A DNA stretch of 64,000 nucleotides from Leptolyngbya sp. NIES-2104 (GCF_001485215.1 NZ_BBWW01000001.1:3968001-4032000), one strand, 5' to 3'. Shown: positions 17,796 to 26,464, numbered from the stretch's first letter. The notes: generated by a model from the sequence alone, not told the origin. Numbers and translations are program-made.

Positions 17796-19321
17796 ACCCA
17801 GATATTGACGAGAACAGTAACACTCGACAGCACACAGCCCGCTGTGATCAACGGTTTGCGGAAGTTCGCGATCGTTGATCCCACCGCACTGAGCACCCCC
17901 AACAAAGCAACGCCCGCAAATCCATATCTCAATCCTTGCCCCATCCAGTTTGTGACTCTGGGCGGGAACTCATTCGAGCCGCTGTAAGGGGTATAGACGT
18001 AGAGAATGACGATCGCAACAATCAGCATTCCCGGCAGCATCGTTGCCTTCTTAAAATCCTGTGGACGCAACGCCATTATCACCGCACAAATCACCAATTG
18101 CAGCCCGATCAGTCCAAACGGTACTCCGAACTGAAGAATCACTTGCTTGATCACAACCAGCCAATCCGAAGGATTTAACCAGCGAAAAGCCGCGGCTAAT
18201 GTAGTGATCTTCACTTTACTGGGATCGACAGTTCCAGGAAAAAGCTGAATTCCTGCAATTTGCACCCGCAGAAGTCCTACAGGATTCCCGATCGACAAAA
18301 AGTTCTTCAGATACCAAAAGCTCCCCAGCAAAAGCGCGATCGCACTTCCAAGCCACGCAAACCCTTTTGAGAATCGATTGAGATGAACAAACCAAGCAGC
18401 AGCAGGTCGGGGAAGCAAGATTGGGAAAAGCGCGATCGAGAGCACTAACAACACACCATAAGGAATCGCTGAAGTTTTAATTCCTAGCATCATCCCGGTT
18501 GAAATGATGGCTAAAACAAAATCCGAGACAAAGCGACTGTTCCACCAAACCAGTAGAAAGTAAAAGGCACTCAAAAAGAATGCAGCAAACTGAATATCTA
18601 CATGAATCGAGTTCACAAGTTGGGTCAACAAAGGCAACGTCAACACAAACAATGCGGCTGCAAGACTATAAATTCGCTGTGCTGAGAACTGCTGCGCGAT
18701 TAAGTAAGTTGCTCCTCCTAGAATCAACCAGGCGACAAAATTTGGAAATGTCACCAAAACATCCTCGCGAAACGGAAACATAAAGAGTAAACATAGTGCT
18801 TCCCAACTGTAAGGATAGTAACCGATCAGCTCCAGCTTGAACTCATCCAACACCGCAAAATGACCGACTTGATACCATTTTGCCATTGCAGGTAAGTGAT
18901 AAGCGAGCGAGTCATAGCTAGTAATCGGAGTCAGAATTGCGTAAACAATCAGATTCAGAAAGACAACAACAAACGCGCCTAAAATGATTCGCTCTTGCAA
19001 CGTGAAAGATTGAATCGTTTTCGAGAGTGAGAATCGAGGAAACTTGTTTTGCGTCGTTCTCAGTAAGAAGCATCCTAACGAGAACAAAAGAATTTCACAC
19101 AGAATCACAGCGCTCAAATTCAGTTGATGCAATCCTCCAAGTACAAGCGCGATCGCAGTTTGTAAACTACACCAAACCGTGAGAATTACCAGTCCAGCAT
19201 GAGCAAGTCTGAATGTAGATTGATGCGTTGTGATGGCAACGATCCACAGGCAAACAGGGATCGCACCCACCACAACGACCAGGAACAACAGCAGATCCCA
19301 TAGATGCTGTACAAAAGTCAT
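17792..19321 (-). CDS. GT-C fold membrane glycosyltransferase (GT39-like)
   Basis: About 509 residues with some ten or more hydrophobic segments. The first periplasmic loop has LTPITSYDSLAYHLPAMAKWYQVGHF, the acidic catalytic loop region of GT-C enzymes that use polyprenyl-phosphate sugars. ATG at 19321 is chosen; a GTG at 19333 in the same frame is also possible. It ends at residue VNIWV directly after a membrane segment, without the usual soluble tail, which appears to be supplied by the overlapping ORF at 17352-17795. Neighbouring UbiA, YqeG and SMR-type genes suggest a lipid-linked pentose donor. Confidence 0.8.
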   Translation of the reverse strand: MTFVQHLWDLLLFLVVVVGAIPVCLWIVAITTHQSTFRLAHAGLVILTVWCSLQTAIALVLGGLHQLNLSAVILCEILLFSLGCFLLRTTQNKFPRFSLSKTIQSFTLQERIILGAFVVVFLNLIVYAILTPITSYDSLAYHLPAMAKWYQVGHFAVLDEFKLELIGYYPYSWEALCLLFMFPFREDVLVTFPNFVAWLILGGATYLIAQQFSAQRIYSLAAALFVLTLPLLTQLVNSIHVDIQFAAFFLSAFYFLLVWWNSRFVSDFVLAIISTGMMLGIKTSAIPYGVLLVLSIALFPILLPRPAAAWFVHLNRFSKGFAWLGSAIALLLGSFWYLKNFLSIGNPVGLLRVQIAGIQLFPGTVDPSKVKITTLAAAFRWLNPSDWLVVIKQVILQFGVPFGLIGLQLVICAVIMALRPQDFKKATMLPGMLIVAIVILYVYTPYSGSNEFPPRVTNWMGQGLRYGFAGVALLGVLSAVGSTIANFRKPLITAGCVLSSVTVLVNIWV

Positions 19322-19348
19322 ACCACTAACCACAACTGTGAGTGAATC

Positions 19349-19678
19349 CTACTTACTTGATGCGATCGCAAAAATCGCACTCATCATCAATCCAATTCCC
19401 AACCACTGAGACACCGAAACACTCTCTTTCAAAATCATGCCGCTCGAAATCGTCGTCGCGATGATGGTTAGCCCAATCACAACCGGATAAGCGATCGACA
19501 AGTTCATCTTCCCCAGCACAAACAAATAGAGCAGCGTACTCACTCCATAAGCAACAATGCCAGAAATTGCATAACTATTGAGCAAACTTTGATTTGCGCC
19601 CAGTTTTAATAGCGTTTGAGCTGTCGTATTGAGCAATACAGTTAATCCAATCAGACTGACCAATAAGATAGCGTTCAC
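19349..19678 (-). CDS. SMR/EamA-like small membrane transporter (ArnE-like)
   Basis: A 109-residue protein with four hydrophobic segments, the size and layout of the small multidrug resistance and ArnE/ArnF families. LNTTAQTLLKLGAN in the first segment and SIAYPVVIGLTIIATTISSGMILKESVSVSQWLGIGLMM are characteristic. In glycan loci, such half-size proteins are thought to flip undecaprenyl-phosphate sugars to the periplasm. This would hand the donor to the GT-C enzyme just downstream. The start overlaps the YqeG-like gene by 4 bases. Confidence 0.8.
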   Translation of the reverse strand: MNAILLVSLIGLTVLLNTTAQTLLKLGANQSLLNSYAISGIVAYGVSTLLYLFVLGKMNLSIAYPVVIGLTIIATTISSGMILKESVSVSQWLGIGLMMSAIFAIASSK

Positions 19679-20208
19679 GTCGATCGTTTTGGGGGTAAAG
19701 ATTCAAGATTCCATAGTGCTCGGTGTTGTGGATAAGGTCGGTGCAACCATCGCCCAGCCAGTTTTTCCCATGATCGCGGCGGATGTGGCAAGCTTGCGAC
19801 CTGAACACAGTGACACCCGACAAGCCAAGCTCCTAATACATCGGTGTGATAGCTATCGCCAACGACAACCACCTGCCAAGCCGCTAACCGCATCGATGCG
19901 ATCGCACGTCGAAAGTTTTTCGGAAACGGTTTCTTCGCTCGACTGATTCCAGGAACATTTAAGCGGTGTGACCAATACTCAAATCGCTGGAGTCGGCGAC
20001 CATTCGAGAGCAGAAACAGTTGAAATCCGAGAGCGTGAGATTGAGCGATCCAGGCTTCCGCGTCGGGTGATAGATAGCGATCGTCTTCGGACACGATCGA
20101 ATTATCAAGATCCAAAATAATGCCTTTGATTCCTCGTTGTACTAGGTCACGATGCTCAATTTCTGCAAGCAGATCCGTCTGCTGAAAAGAAGGCAAACAA
20201 AATTTCAA
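19675..20208 (-). CDS. YqeG-like HAD phosphatase
   Basis: A 177-residue HAD-superfamily IIIA phosphatase. Motif I is GIILDLDNSIVSEDD (family usually DLDNT). Motif II is LFLLSNGRR, the motif III lysine lies in ISRAKKPFPKNF, and motif IV is VVVVGDSYHTDVLGA. YqeG-like enzymes include a phosphatidylglycerophosphate phosphatase in plants and algae. Here the location between a UbiA phosphoribosyltransferase and an SMR transporter suggests it may dephosphorylate the polyprenyl-phosphoribose 5-phosphate product. That is inference from context; a phospholipid role is the alternative. Confidence 0.85.
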   Translation of the reverse strand: MKFCLPSFQQTDLLAEIEHRDLVQRGIKGIILDLDNSIVSEDDRYLSPDAEAWIAQSHALGFQLFLLSNGRRLQRFEYWSHRLNVPGISRAKKPFPKNFRRAIASMRLAAWQVVVVGDSYHTDVLGAWLVGCHCVQVASLPHPPRSWEKLAGRWLHRPYPQHRALWNLESLPPKRST

Positions 20209-20241
20209 ACCTAAGCTCCGAGGTCATTGCAAAACAAACGC

Positions 20242-21201
20242 TCATTCGATCCATTGTTGCTGTTTGAACCACAGCACCGTAAAGCAAGTCAGTGCCCAAC
20301 CAAACACCGTCACGAGAATAGCGCGATCTCTGAGCAAGACTTCTTCAGGGCGTTCACTGCGGTCGCTTTGTTGCTCTTCGGTTGCCTGCGGATCACTAAT
20401 TAACTGATACCGAAACACACCATGCAGCACAAATGGTAATGTCAGCAGCATCCAGGCAGTCGGTGCACCTCGAAAGTAAGGACCTGAACTCCATAGAGCG
20501 TAGGTCATCACAGTCCCAGTTGTCACCACATTTTCCATCCGATCCAACACGGCTAAAGAGTATCGTCTAAGCACTGCACGCGGCTTTGTTCCTTGGAGTT
20601 GCGACAGTCTCAATTCTGCTTTGCGCTTTTCCACAGCCAGAAACAACGCCAGCATTGCCGTACAAAGCAAAAACCATGGAGAAACAACAATCTGAGTCGC
20701 CGCACCGCCCGCACAAGCCCGCAGAACAAACCCCGCTGCGATCGCACCAATATCTAAGATCACCATACGTTTCAGGCGAGCATTGTACGCGACTTGCAAC
20801 GCGGCATAACTTAAGAGCACTACACCTAATTGAGGAGATCGCAGCCAAGCGATCAACAAGGCTCCCAGTAACAGCACGATCGACATTGAAAGCGCGATCG
20901 GGATTTTGACGAGTCCTGCTGCGATCGGGCGATATTGTTTGACGGGATGTTGTCGATCGGCTTCGACATCTAGAATGTCATTGAATAGATAAAAGCTACT
21001 AGAAGTAGCGCAGAAGACAGCAAATGCAATAAGGCTGCCGGTTAGGGATGAAACACTGAGATTAAACGCAAACAGAGGTGCTGCAAAAACAATCAGGTTT
21101 TTTGTCCACTGCTGCGGTCTTAATGCGACAAGATAAGCCCGAAATTGAGAAACTTGAGAGAGCTTACTTTCTCTAATAGGCGAGGGCAAGTTTGTGGGCA
21201 T
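20242..21201 (-). CDS. UbiA-type decaprenyl-phosphate phosphoribosyltransferase-like protein
   Basis: A 319-residue membrane protein with about eight to nine hydrophobic segments. LRPQQWTKNLIVFAAPLF and YLFNDILDVEADRQHPVKQYRPIAAG form the first Asp-rich site, with wording typical of decaprenyl-phosphate 5-phosphoribosyltransferases rather than of quinone UbiA enzymes. The reaction would move ribose 5-phosphate from PRPP to a polyprenyl phosphate, giving the precursor of lipid-linked ribofuranose or arabinofuranose. With YqeG, the SMR transporter and the GT-C enzyme it makes a plausible pentose-decoration module. Confidence 0.88.
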   Translation of the reverse strand: MPTNLPSPIRESKLSQVSQFRAYLVALRPQQWTKNLIVFAAPLFAFNLSVSSLTGSLIAFAVFCATSSSFYLFNDILDVEADRQHPVKQYRPIAAGLVKIPIALSMSIVLLLGALLIAWLRSPQLGVVLLSYAALQVAYNARLKRMVILDIGAIAAGFVLRACAGGAATQIVVSPWFLLCTAMLALFLAVEKRKAELRLSQLQGTKPRAVLRRYSLAVLDRMENVVTTGTVMTYALWSSGPYFRGAPTAWMLLTLPFVLHGVFRYQLISDPQATEEQQSDRSERPEEVLLRDRAILVTVFGWALTCFTVLWFKQQQWIE

Positions 21202-21240
21202 AACTGATCCTAATTGAGAAGCTCATAAGAATAAGTTCGA

Positions 21241-21666
21241 TTAGCCGATCGCTCTGAAGTCTTTCACTGCTGGATGATGTCCCATTCGAGAATGATCGCG
21301 AGTGAATTCGCTCACCGAGGGGTTTCCGTTTGGATGAACGACTCCGACGGCTTGCTGCCACAGATCTTGAGGTGCGATCGCGACTTCATACCTAGATTCA
21401 CGACGATGCACGTGATACCACTCAGTAGATTGACATTCATCGCACCAGAACGCTTCGAGCCATTCTCCAGGTAGCGGGACAGTCGATCGAGCGGAAATGG
21501 AAAGGCGGGCTTGACGCTGCCCCATGCCTCGTTGTCGGAGTTGTTCTACTTGATCGGCATACAGCGGAAATTTTTGGCTGACGCTGTGCAAGTAACACCC
21601 ATGTTTCGGGCAATAAATACTCCGCCGTTTAGAGCGTTTCCGATTTCGGTCACACCTTCTCTGCAA
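21241..21666 (-). CDS. conserved cyanobacterial zinc-ribbon-like protein
   Basis: A 141-residue basic, soluble protein of unknown function. It has SIYCPKHGCYLHSVSQKFPLYADQ near the N-terminus and EWLEAFWCDECQSTEWYHV in the middle, together giving a Cys/His set (CPKHGC, CDEC) able to hold one zinc. I recall similar proteins only from cyanobacteria. The start is a TTG at 21666 with a strong Shine-Dalgarno GGAGG five bases upstream. It is the first gene of the minus-strand operon, 39 bases before the UbiA gene, so co-transcription is likely; a link to glycan synthesis is not shown. Confidence 0.72.
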   Translation of the reverse strand: MQRRCDRNRKRSKRRSIYCPKHGCYLHSVSQKFPLYADQVEQLRQRGMGQRQARLSISARSTVPLPGEWLEAFWCDECQSTEWYHVHRRESRYEVAIAPQDLWQQAVGVVHPNGNPSVSEFTRDHSRMGHHPAVKDFRAIG

Positions 21667-22321
21667 TTCGACCTCCTTGAAGACCAGTCCAAATGAAGGT
21701 TACGGCGGAGAGACTGAGATCTAATTCGACCATCGAAGCCTACTCCATTAAGCTGACATTAAGTTTTTTGACTGAACTATATAGAACTACGAGGGTGAGT
21801 ACTGATATCAGGAAGAAACCGACATTGTGGGTATAACTTAATCTTTTAATTTTTTGTGTGAAATTACGACACTAAAGCGCTACACAACCCCAGTTTTAGA
21901 GTAGGGATGCTCGAAGCAATCCGTATTTTTTCATCTCACTAGGAAATGCACGTAAGTCTTTTCCTTACAAAATTTCCGCTGTTGTGGTTTCCACTAGTAG
22001 TACGGAGATTTTTCTCAGTATTTGACCGTACTTCTACATAGAAAATTCAGCACTGATTTTATTGACTTAGAAGGTATCTTCTAGAGAAAGCGAAGCAGAC
22101 CAAGCAATAAGATAAACGTCGATCGGAAGAATCTTAGTTTGTGTTTTAGTGAAATTACGGAAACAGCTTCGAGTAATATCCGTAATTTCCAGGTCACGTA
22201 GAAAATTTAGGACAGACATTTGTGCTGATGACAACCCAACAAGTCCCCGCCAGTATGAAGTATAAGTAAGATACTCCGGAGATTTGCGGAAGCGCGATTT
22301 AAATTAGGAACATCGACAACT
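21667..22321. other. 655-base gene-free region between divergent transcription units
   Basis: No convincing coding frame on either strand. The region is richer in A and T than its surroundings and must hold the promoters for the minus-strand polysaccharide operon and for the plus-strand response regulator at 22322. It contains a perfect inverted repeat at 22151-22189 and shorter inverted repeats (for example GTAAG-N6-CTTAC near 21951 to 21967). The motif GAAATTACG recurs near 21858 and 22151. Confidence 0.7.
22151..22189. promoter_or_regulatory. perfect 11-base inverted repeat, possible operator
   Basis: GAAATTACGGA at 22151-22161 and TCCGTAATTTC at 22179-22189 are exact inverted copies with a 17-base spacer, so arm centres lie 28 bases apart. 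It is 133 bases before the response regulator start. The layout fits two half-sites for a dimeric regulator, or an RNA stem-loop in a long leader. No run of T follows, which speaks against a terminator. Confidence 0.6.
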
Positions 22322-22957
22322 ATGCTGGGTACAGAACCAAAAGGCGCAATTCTGTTAGTAGACGATGACGTGAACTTCGTGACATTGATGAGCGGGTACC
22401 TGTCTTATCAGGGTTATGACGTAACCACTGCTGAGACGGGCACAGAAGCGATCGAGCTTTTGGGCGATGTGAAACCGGATCTGATCATCTCGGATATTGT
22501 CATGCCTGAGATGAATGGGTATAAGTTCGCGGAAACGGTTCGGAAGTCGCCAGAGATTAACTGGATTCCGATTATTTTTCTATCGGCGCGGGATCAAAGT
22601 CAGGATCGGGTGCGGGGGTTGAGTTCGGGTGCAACGGTTTATATGATCAAGCCGTTTGAATTGGCGGAACTCAGTGCTCAGATTGAATCGGCTTTGCGAT
22701 CGTCTCAATTAATGCAGCAAAATCGATCGAAGCGGGCAGAATCGAAAATTTCTGTCCCAGAAGGAGTCAAGCTGACTAATACAGAATTGACCGTGGCGCG
22801 ATTAGTCGCACAGGGCTTGTCAAATTTGGAAATCGCGACTCGGTTGAATGCGAGTAAGCGGACGATCGAGAGTCATATCAGCCACATGTTGAAGAAGACG
22901 CTGCTGAATAATCGAACGGAACTATCACGCTGGATTATTGAGAATAATATGGAATGA
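22322..22957 (+). CDS. LuxR/NarL-type response regulator
   Basis: A 211-residue protein with an N-terminal receiver domain (about 8-125; acidic pocket VDDD at 13-16, phosphoacceptor D58 in IISDIVMP, conserved T/S region IFLSA and K in MIKPF) and a C-terminal LuxR-type helix-turn-helix (about 148-208; LTNTELTVARLVAQGLSNLEIATRLNASKRTIESHISHMLKK). No partner kinase is adjacent. It sits alone between two export operons, facing the gap at 21667-22321, and could regulate either. Its 3' end overlaps the convergent GT2 gene by 23 bases. Confidence 0.93.
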   Translation: MLGTEPKGAILLVDDDVNFVTLMSGYLSYQGYDVTTAETGTEAIELLGDVKPDLIISDIVMPEMNGYKFAETVRKSPEINWIPIIFLSARDQSQDRVRGLSSGATVYMIKPFELAELSAQIESALRSSQLMQQNRSKRAESKISVPEGVKLTNTELTVARLVAQGLSNLEIATRLNASKRTIESHISHMLKKTLLNNRTELSRWIIENNME

Positions 22958-23747
22958 GTTTGAGGAGTTTGCGAACGGCTCTGAGGCTAAACGATTTTGA
23001 TTGCGTCCAGGTTCGCCAATAGCACCACTCCACCCATTCGATCGGGGTTAGATGCTTGCGATATTTTCGGAGCAGGTGGCGGACTCGTCGATCCGAACTT
23101 CCATCTGCCATTGCGATATAGGTTTTTGTGCCTTCGATTCTGCGATAGTTGCCCCAAATTTGATCGACATATTTAATGTGAGCGACTTGAACGGCTCGGA
23201 GAATGAAATCGAGATCCATCGCGTGATGATCGTCGATCGCATAGTTGCCAATTTGATCATGCAGCGATCGGTGATAAAAGTAAGCGCAAGGATTACAAGG
23301 ATAGGGATTGATATTGAGTCCAACTACTAGAGCGGGCAATCTAAGCTTTGCGGGTTTGTTGATATCGATCACTTGATTGCGATCGTTCCAGATGCGACAG
23401 TTCCCGACCACGAAGCTCGGTTCGGGTAGCGTTTTAAATAGTTCAATCACTTGGTTTAGAACATTCGGTTCATAGTAGTCATCAACATTCAGGAACGTGA
23501 TGATTTCTCCGGTTGCCATTTGAATGCCTTTGTTCATTGCATCGGATTGACCGCAATCGCGCTCCGAAATCCAGCGAATATGAGGATAGTGCTGTGCATA
23601 TTTTTTGACAATCGTCACCGTATTGTCTATTGAGCCACCATCAATAACGAGATGCTCAACTTCATTGCAGTGTTGAGCAATTACGGTTTGGAGGCAGAAT
23701 TCGATGAATTTTTCTCCATTGAAAACAGGTGTAACAATAGTGATCAT
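22935..23747 (-). CDS. family 2 glycosyltransferase
   Basis: A 270-residue GT-A enzyme, last gene of the second export operon. MITIVTPVFNGEKFIEFCL opens the fold, VIDGGS lies at 35-39, and FLNVDDYYEP gives the metal-binding NVDD at 87-90. CGQSDAMNKGI follows the pattern of the GT2 at 5479-6249, of which it is a paralogue. The C-terminus runs convergently into the response regulator gene by 23 bases. It is separated from the preceding gene by 51 bases, the widest gap within this operon. Confidence 0.9.
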   Translation of the reverse strand: MITIVTPVFNGEKFIEFCLQTVIAQHCNEVEHLVIDGGSIDNTVTIVKKYAQHYPHIRWISERDCGQSDAMNKGIQMATGEIITFLNVDDYYEPNVLNQVIELFKTLPEPSFVVGNCRIWNDRNQVIDINKPAKLRLPALVVGLNINPYPCNPCAYFYHRSLHDQIGNYAIDDHHAMDLDFILRAVQVAHIKYVDQIWGNYRRIEGTKTYIAMADGSSDRRVRHLLRKYRKHLTPIEWVEWCYWRTWTQSKSFSLRAVRKLLKLIPYYSQ

Positions 23748-23798
23748 ACTGGATGCACGGAACCTGACAGAAAATTCATACCACGTTGGGCTGAAAAA

Positions 23799-24965
23799 TC
23801 AAAGTTGCGCGATCGCATGATTCAAAGTCTCTTCATGTTCGAGTCGAGCTTCGATGAAGTCTGGATCGAAATAGCGATGGGTCAGATCCGCTCCGAAGCC
23901 GATAAAACTAGGAACATTGAACAAGAGCTTTAATGACAGACAGGCAGAACTCACCGCAAACACTCGTACATTACTATTTTGAAAGGCTTTGAGAAAGAAG
24001 ACCTCGAAGGGTAGGAAGAATAGATTCGGATCGCTCAGCAGAACAATGTCTTGATAGAGATCAGATAGATTTTCTTTGAGTCGAGCAATCTTATTGAGAT
24101 CATCTCTCGGATGAGGTTTGATCACAAGAACGCTGTTTGATGGAATCTGATAGGAAGTGAGAAATTCTCGATAGGCTTGAATTTCAGCATCTTGGGATAA
24201 GCGTTCTCCTTCTGAAAAGTTGGAAGTGAGCAAAATCGATATGGGAGAATTTGCGATCGTCGCTTGCACCTTTCTGACTTGAGTATCATCAACAAAATGA
24301 GTGAACTGTTTGAACACCGCGAGGAGATGATCGGGATCGAGTTTGACGATCGACATCGGCGGCGTTTCTCCAAAGATTTCTGGTAGCACAAAGTAACCGA
24401 TTGCAAACGGCATCGAATACAGCTTAGTTTTTAGCTTTAATCGTTCGCGGCTTCGATGCCAAAACGATCGCGCTTTCCACCAAGTCCAATCGAAGAATTG
24501 ATCCGGAGTGGGGGGTGGGGTGAACGGGCGACGAACGACCGCAGAATTTTCAGAGAAGTACAATCCGATTCCGTCACCGTAGCAGATGCGGCTTGCGGTC
24601 GCATAAGCATTGCTCAAGAGTTGATTGGTAAACTGCCAATTGCGACAGAGATAAAGCTCATCGGTTTGCTCTAAGCCAATCCACTCGTGAACTTGATGAT
24701 AAATGCGATCAGGCGGTGTGGAGTCTAATCGATGCCCGATCGCGTCGAGTTGTTCGGGGGTGAGATATATGATCGCTTCCCATTCAAAGATCGATTCTGC
24801 CATACGCTGAATGAATTTTGCGAACTCGTGGTGTTGTCGATCGGGTGCGTACAGTTCGTAAATCACCAGATAGTTTTGGTAAGAATTAGACTGCAATCGA
24901 TAAAGCATCGCTGATAGAGCCGCGATGAGTTGAATGCTTCCCTGACAAGTGATGATTCGCTTCAT
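23799..24965 (-). CDS. polysialyltransferase-like glycosyltransferase
   Basis: A 388-residue soluble protein. Features are MKRIITCQGSIQLIAALSAM at the N-terminus, ICYGDGIGLYF in the middle, VLVIKPHPRDDLNKIARL with KPHP, and FAVSSACLSLKLLFNVPSFIGF. The combination of YGDG, KPHPRDD and a late S-S loop is known from the alpha-2,8-polysialyltransferase-like (GT52/POST-type) families. No CMP-sialate genes are nearby, so another donor is likely. CMP-KDO from the other operon is one candidate by analogy of nucleotide, but that is speculation. It overlaps the GT39 gene by four bases. Confidence 0.72.
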   Translation of the reverse strand: MKRIITCQGSIQLIAALSAMLYRLQSNSYQNYLVIYELYAPDRQHHEFAKFIQRMAESIFEWEAIIYLTPEQLDAIGHRLDSTPPDRIYHQVHEWIGLEQTDELYLCRNWQFTNQLLSNAYATASRICYGDGIGLYFSENSAVVRRPFTPPPTPDQFFDWTWWKARSFWHRSRERLKLKTKLYSMPFAIGYFVLPEIFGETPPMSIVKLDPDHLLAVFKQFTHFVDDTQVRKVQATIANSPISILLTSNFSEGERLSQDAEIQAYREFLTSYQIPSNSVLVIKPHPRDDLNKIARLKENLSDLYQDIVLLSDPNLFFLPFEVFFLKAFQNSNVRVFAVSSACLSLKLLFNVPSFIGFGADLTHRYFDPDFIEARLEHEETLNHAIAQL

Positions 24966-26464
24966 TTTGGTAGCAGGCGGAATAGTTGTTGTTTGTAGAT
25001 GGGTTGCAATTGATAAGACTGTTGGAGGGTTTGCTGAAGGTAGCTTAAAGGCTTATAGACATAAATATCTGACTGGTTTGGAATAATTGGAATTTGTGGT
25101 TGAATCACAAGCTGAAATCGGGTTTCAGGGCGAACGAGGTGGCTGAGCGCTAAAACATCCCCGATCGTACCTGCTCCTTGATAAGAAACTTCGTTACTAA
25201 TGACGATCGCGGTTTTTGACTGATTAATTATTGCAGCCATGGTTTTATCGTCATTGATTTGATTTTGAAAGATTTGTGCTGAGCAAGATAGCACTCCTGC
25301 TGTCAAAATTGTTAGTAGCATCAACTTCCAATAAGTTTGATGAGAGCCGCTTTGAATTCGAGTGGCTAACCAATGCGCGACTGCAATTTGAATTCCTAAA
25401 TAAGTTGGCACAAAGTAGCGGCTGTTTGTCGATCGTAGCCCACCCAAAACGAGATCTGGCACTGCAATACAAAAAACAAGCGGCACCATCAGAAGTAAAA
25501 CAAAGCTCCAAACGGTTTTGGGTGTGTGTTGAATCAGAGATTTGATTGATAAGAAAACTAAGAGTACGATCACGCTTGCAAACACGAAATTGAATCTTCC
25601 AGTTAAGTTCCCGGTTAGAAAAAGAAACTGAAGATTCACTATCCAATCGCTTACAAGATCTTGAATCGGAATCGATCTTGCCATCCAAGCATTCATCTTT
25701 TGGGCTTGTGATAGATTGAGTCCGACGACAAGCAACCAAGGAATCGATAAGCTAAATCCCCAGAGGAGTGCTTTACGATTTTTAGTTGAATAAAGCGCGT
25801 GGCTCACGACTAAAGGAATAGATAGAAGCATCGTGTACAGTGAAACCACGATCGACATTCCATAGAGACTCCAAGCCACTTTTGTTTGAACTCGAATTGC
25901 TCTAAGTAGTGCCGCAGACATCACTAAAATCGTAACTGTCCAGAAAGCATATTCTCTAACTTCCTGAGCATAGTAAACATGAAACGGAGAAACCGCCATC
26001 AGCATCATTGCAATCCAAGCAATTAGGGGCTGGGCGAATAGTTCGATACAAAGCCAATAGAGCGCTGGAAAGACCAACAGACTGAAAAGTGCAGACAGCG
26101 ATCGCAGTACAGCGACATCATTTCCGAATAGCTGCATCCAGAGTCGTACGATCGCACAATACAGCGGAACACGATGCGGCTCTTCTGCAATTAATGAGCG
26201 AATCATATCGATCCAGGTTTTTTCGGGTGTAATCTGTTGAAACTGAAGCAGATTGGAACGCTCAATTAATTGCCCGTTAAAAACCTGTGTCGTGATTTCA
26301 GCGATCGTATGTCCTGATGCTCTTAGCAAGGTGTAGACTTCATCATGCCAATAAGGGCGTTCTGCCAGTGCAACAAACCGAAAAAAGACTCCGAGCAGCA
26401 ATAGAACTAGAACTAAGAATCTGAATGCAGGACTGTACCAATATTGGAATGATTTTGTGATCAT
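24962..26464 (-). CDS. GT39-like membrane glycosyltransferase
   Basis: A 500-residue GT-C protein with about ten to twelve hydrophobic segments. The first loop after segment 1 has RPYWHDEVYTLLRASGHT with the DE pair at residues 41-42, the catalytic acidic motif of ArnT/PMT-like enzymes. SPFHVYYAQEVREYAFW is another common block of this family. A short soluble tail follows the last segment. It would transfer a sugar from a polyprenyl-phosphate donor at the periplasmic side. Both ends overlap their neighbours by four bases. Confidence 0.88.
   Translation of the reverse strand: MITKSFQYWYSPAFRFLVLVLLLLGVFFRFVALAERPYWHDEVYTLLRASGHTIAEITTQVFNGQLIERSNLLQFQQITPEKTWIDMIRSLIAEEPHRVPLYCAIVRLWMQLFGNDVAVLRSLSALFSLLVFPALYWLCIELFAQPLIAWIAMMLMAVSPFHVYYAQEVREYAFWTVTILVMSAALLRAIRVQTKVAWSLYGMSIVVSLYTMLLSIPLVVSHALYSTKNRKALLWGFSLSIPWLLVVGLNLSQAQKMNAWMARSIPIQDLVSDWIVNLQFLFLTGNLTGRFNFVFASVIVLLVFLSIKSLIQHTPKTVWSFVLLLMVPLVFCIAVPDLVLGGLRSTNSRYFVPTYLGIQIAVAHWLATRIQSGSHQTYWKLMLLTILTAGVLSCSAQIFQNQINDDKTMAAIINQSKTAIVISNEVSYQGAGTIGDVLALSHLVRPETRFQLVIQPQIPIIPNQSDIYVYKPLSYLQQTLQQSYQLQPIYKQQLFRLLPK

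Noticed and set aside
21857-21873. GTGTGAAATTACGACAC as a separate operator
   Set aside because: Only the outer four bases pair; the GAAATTACG core match to 22151 is noted but too short to call a site alone.
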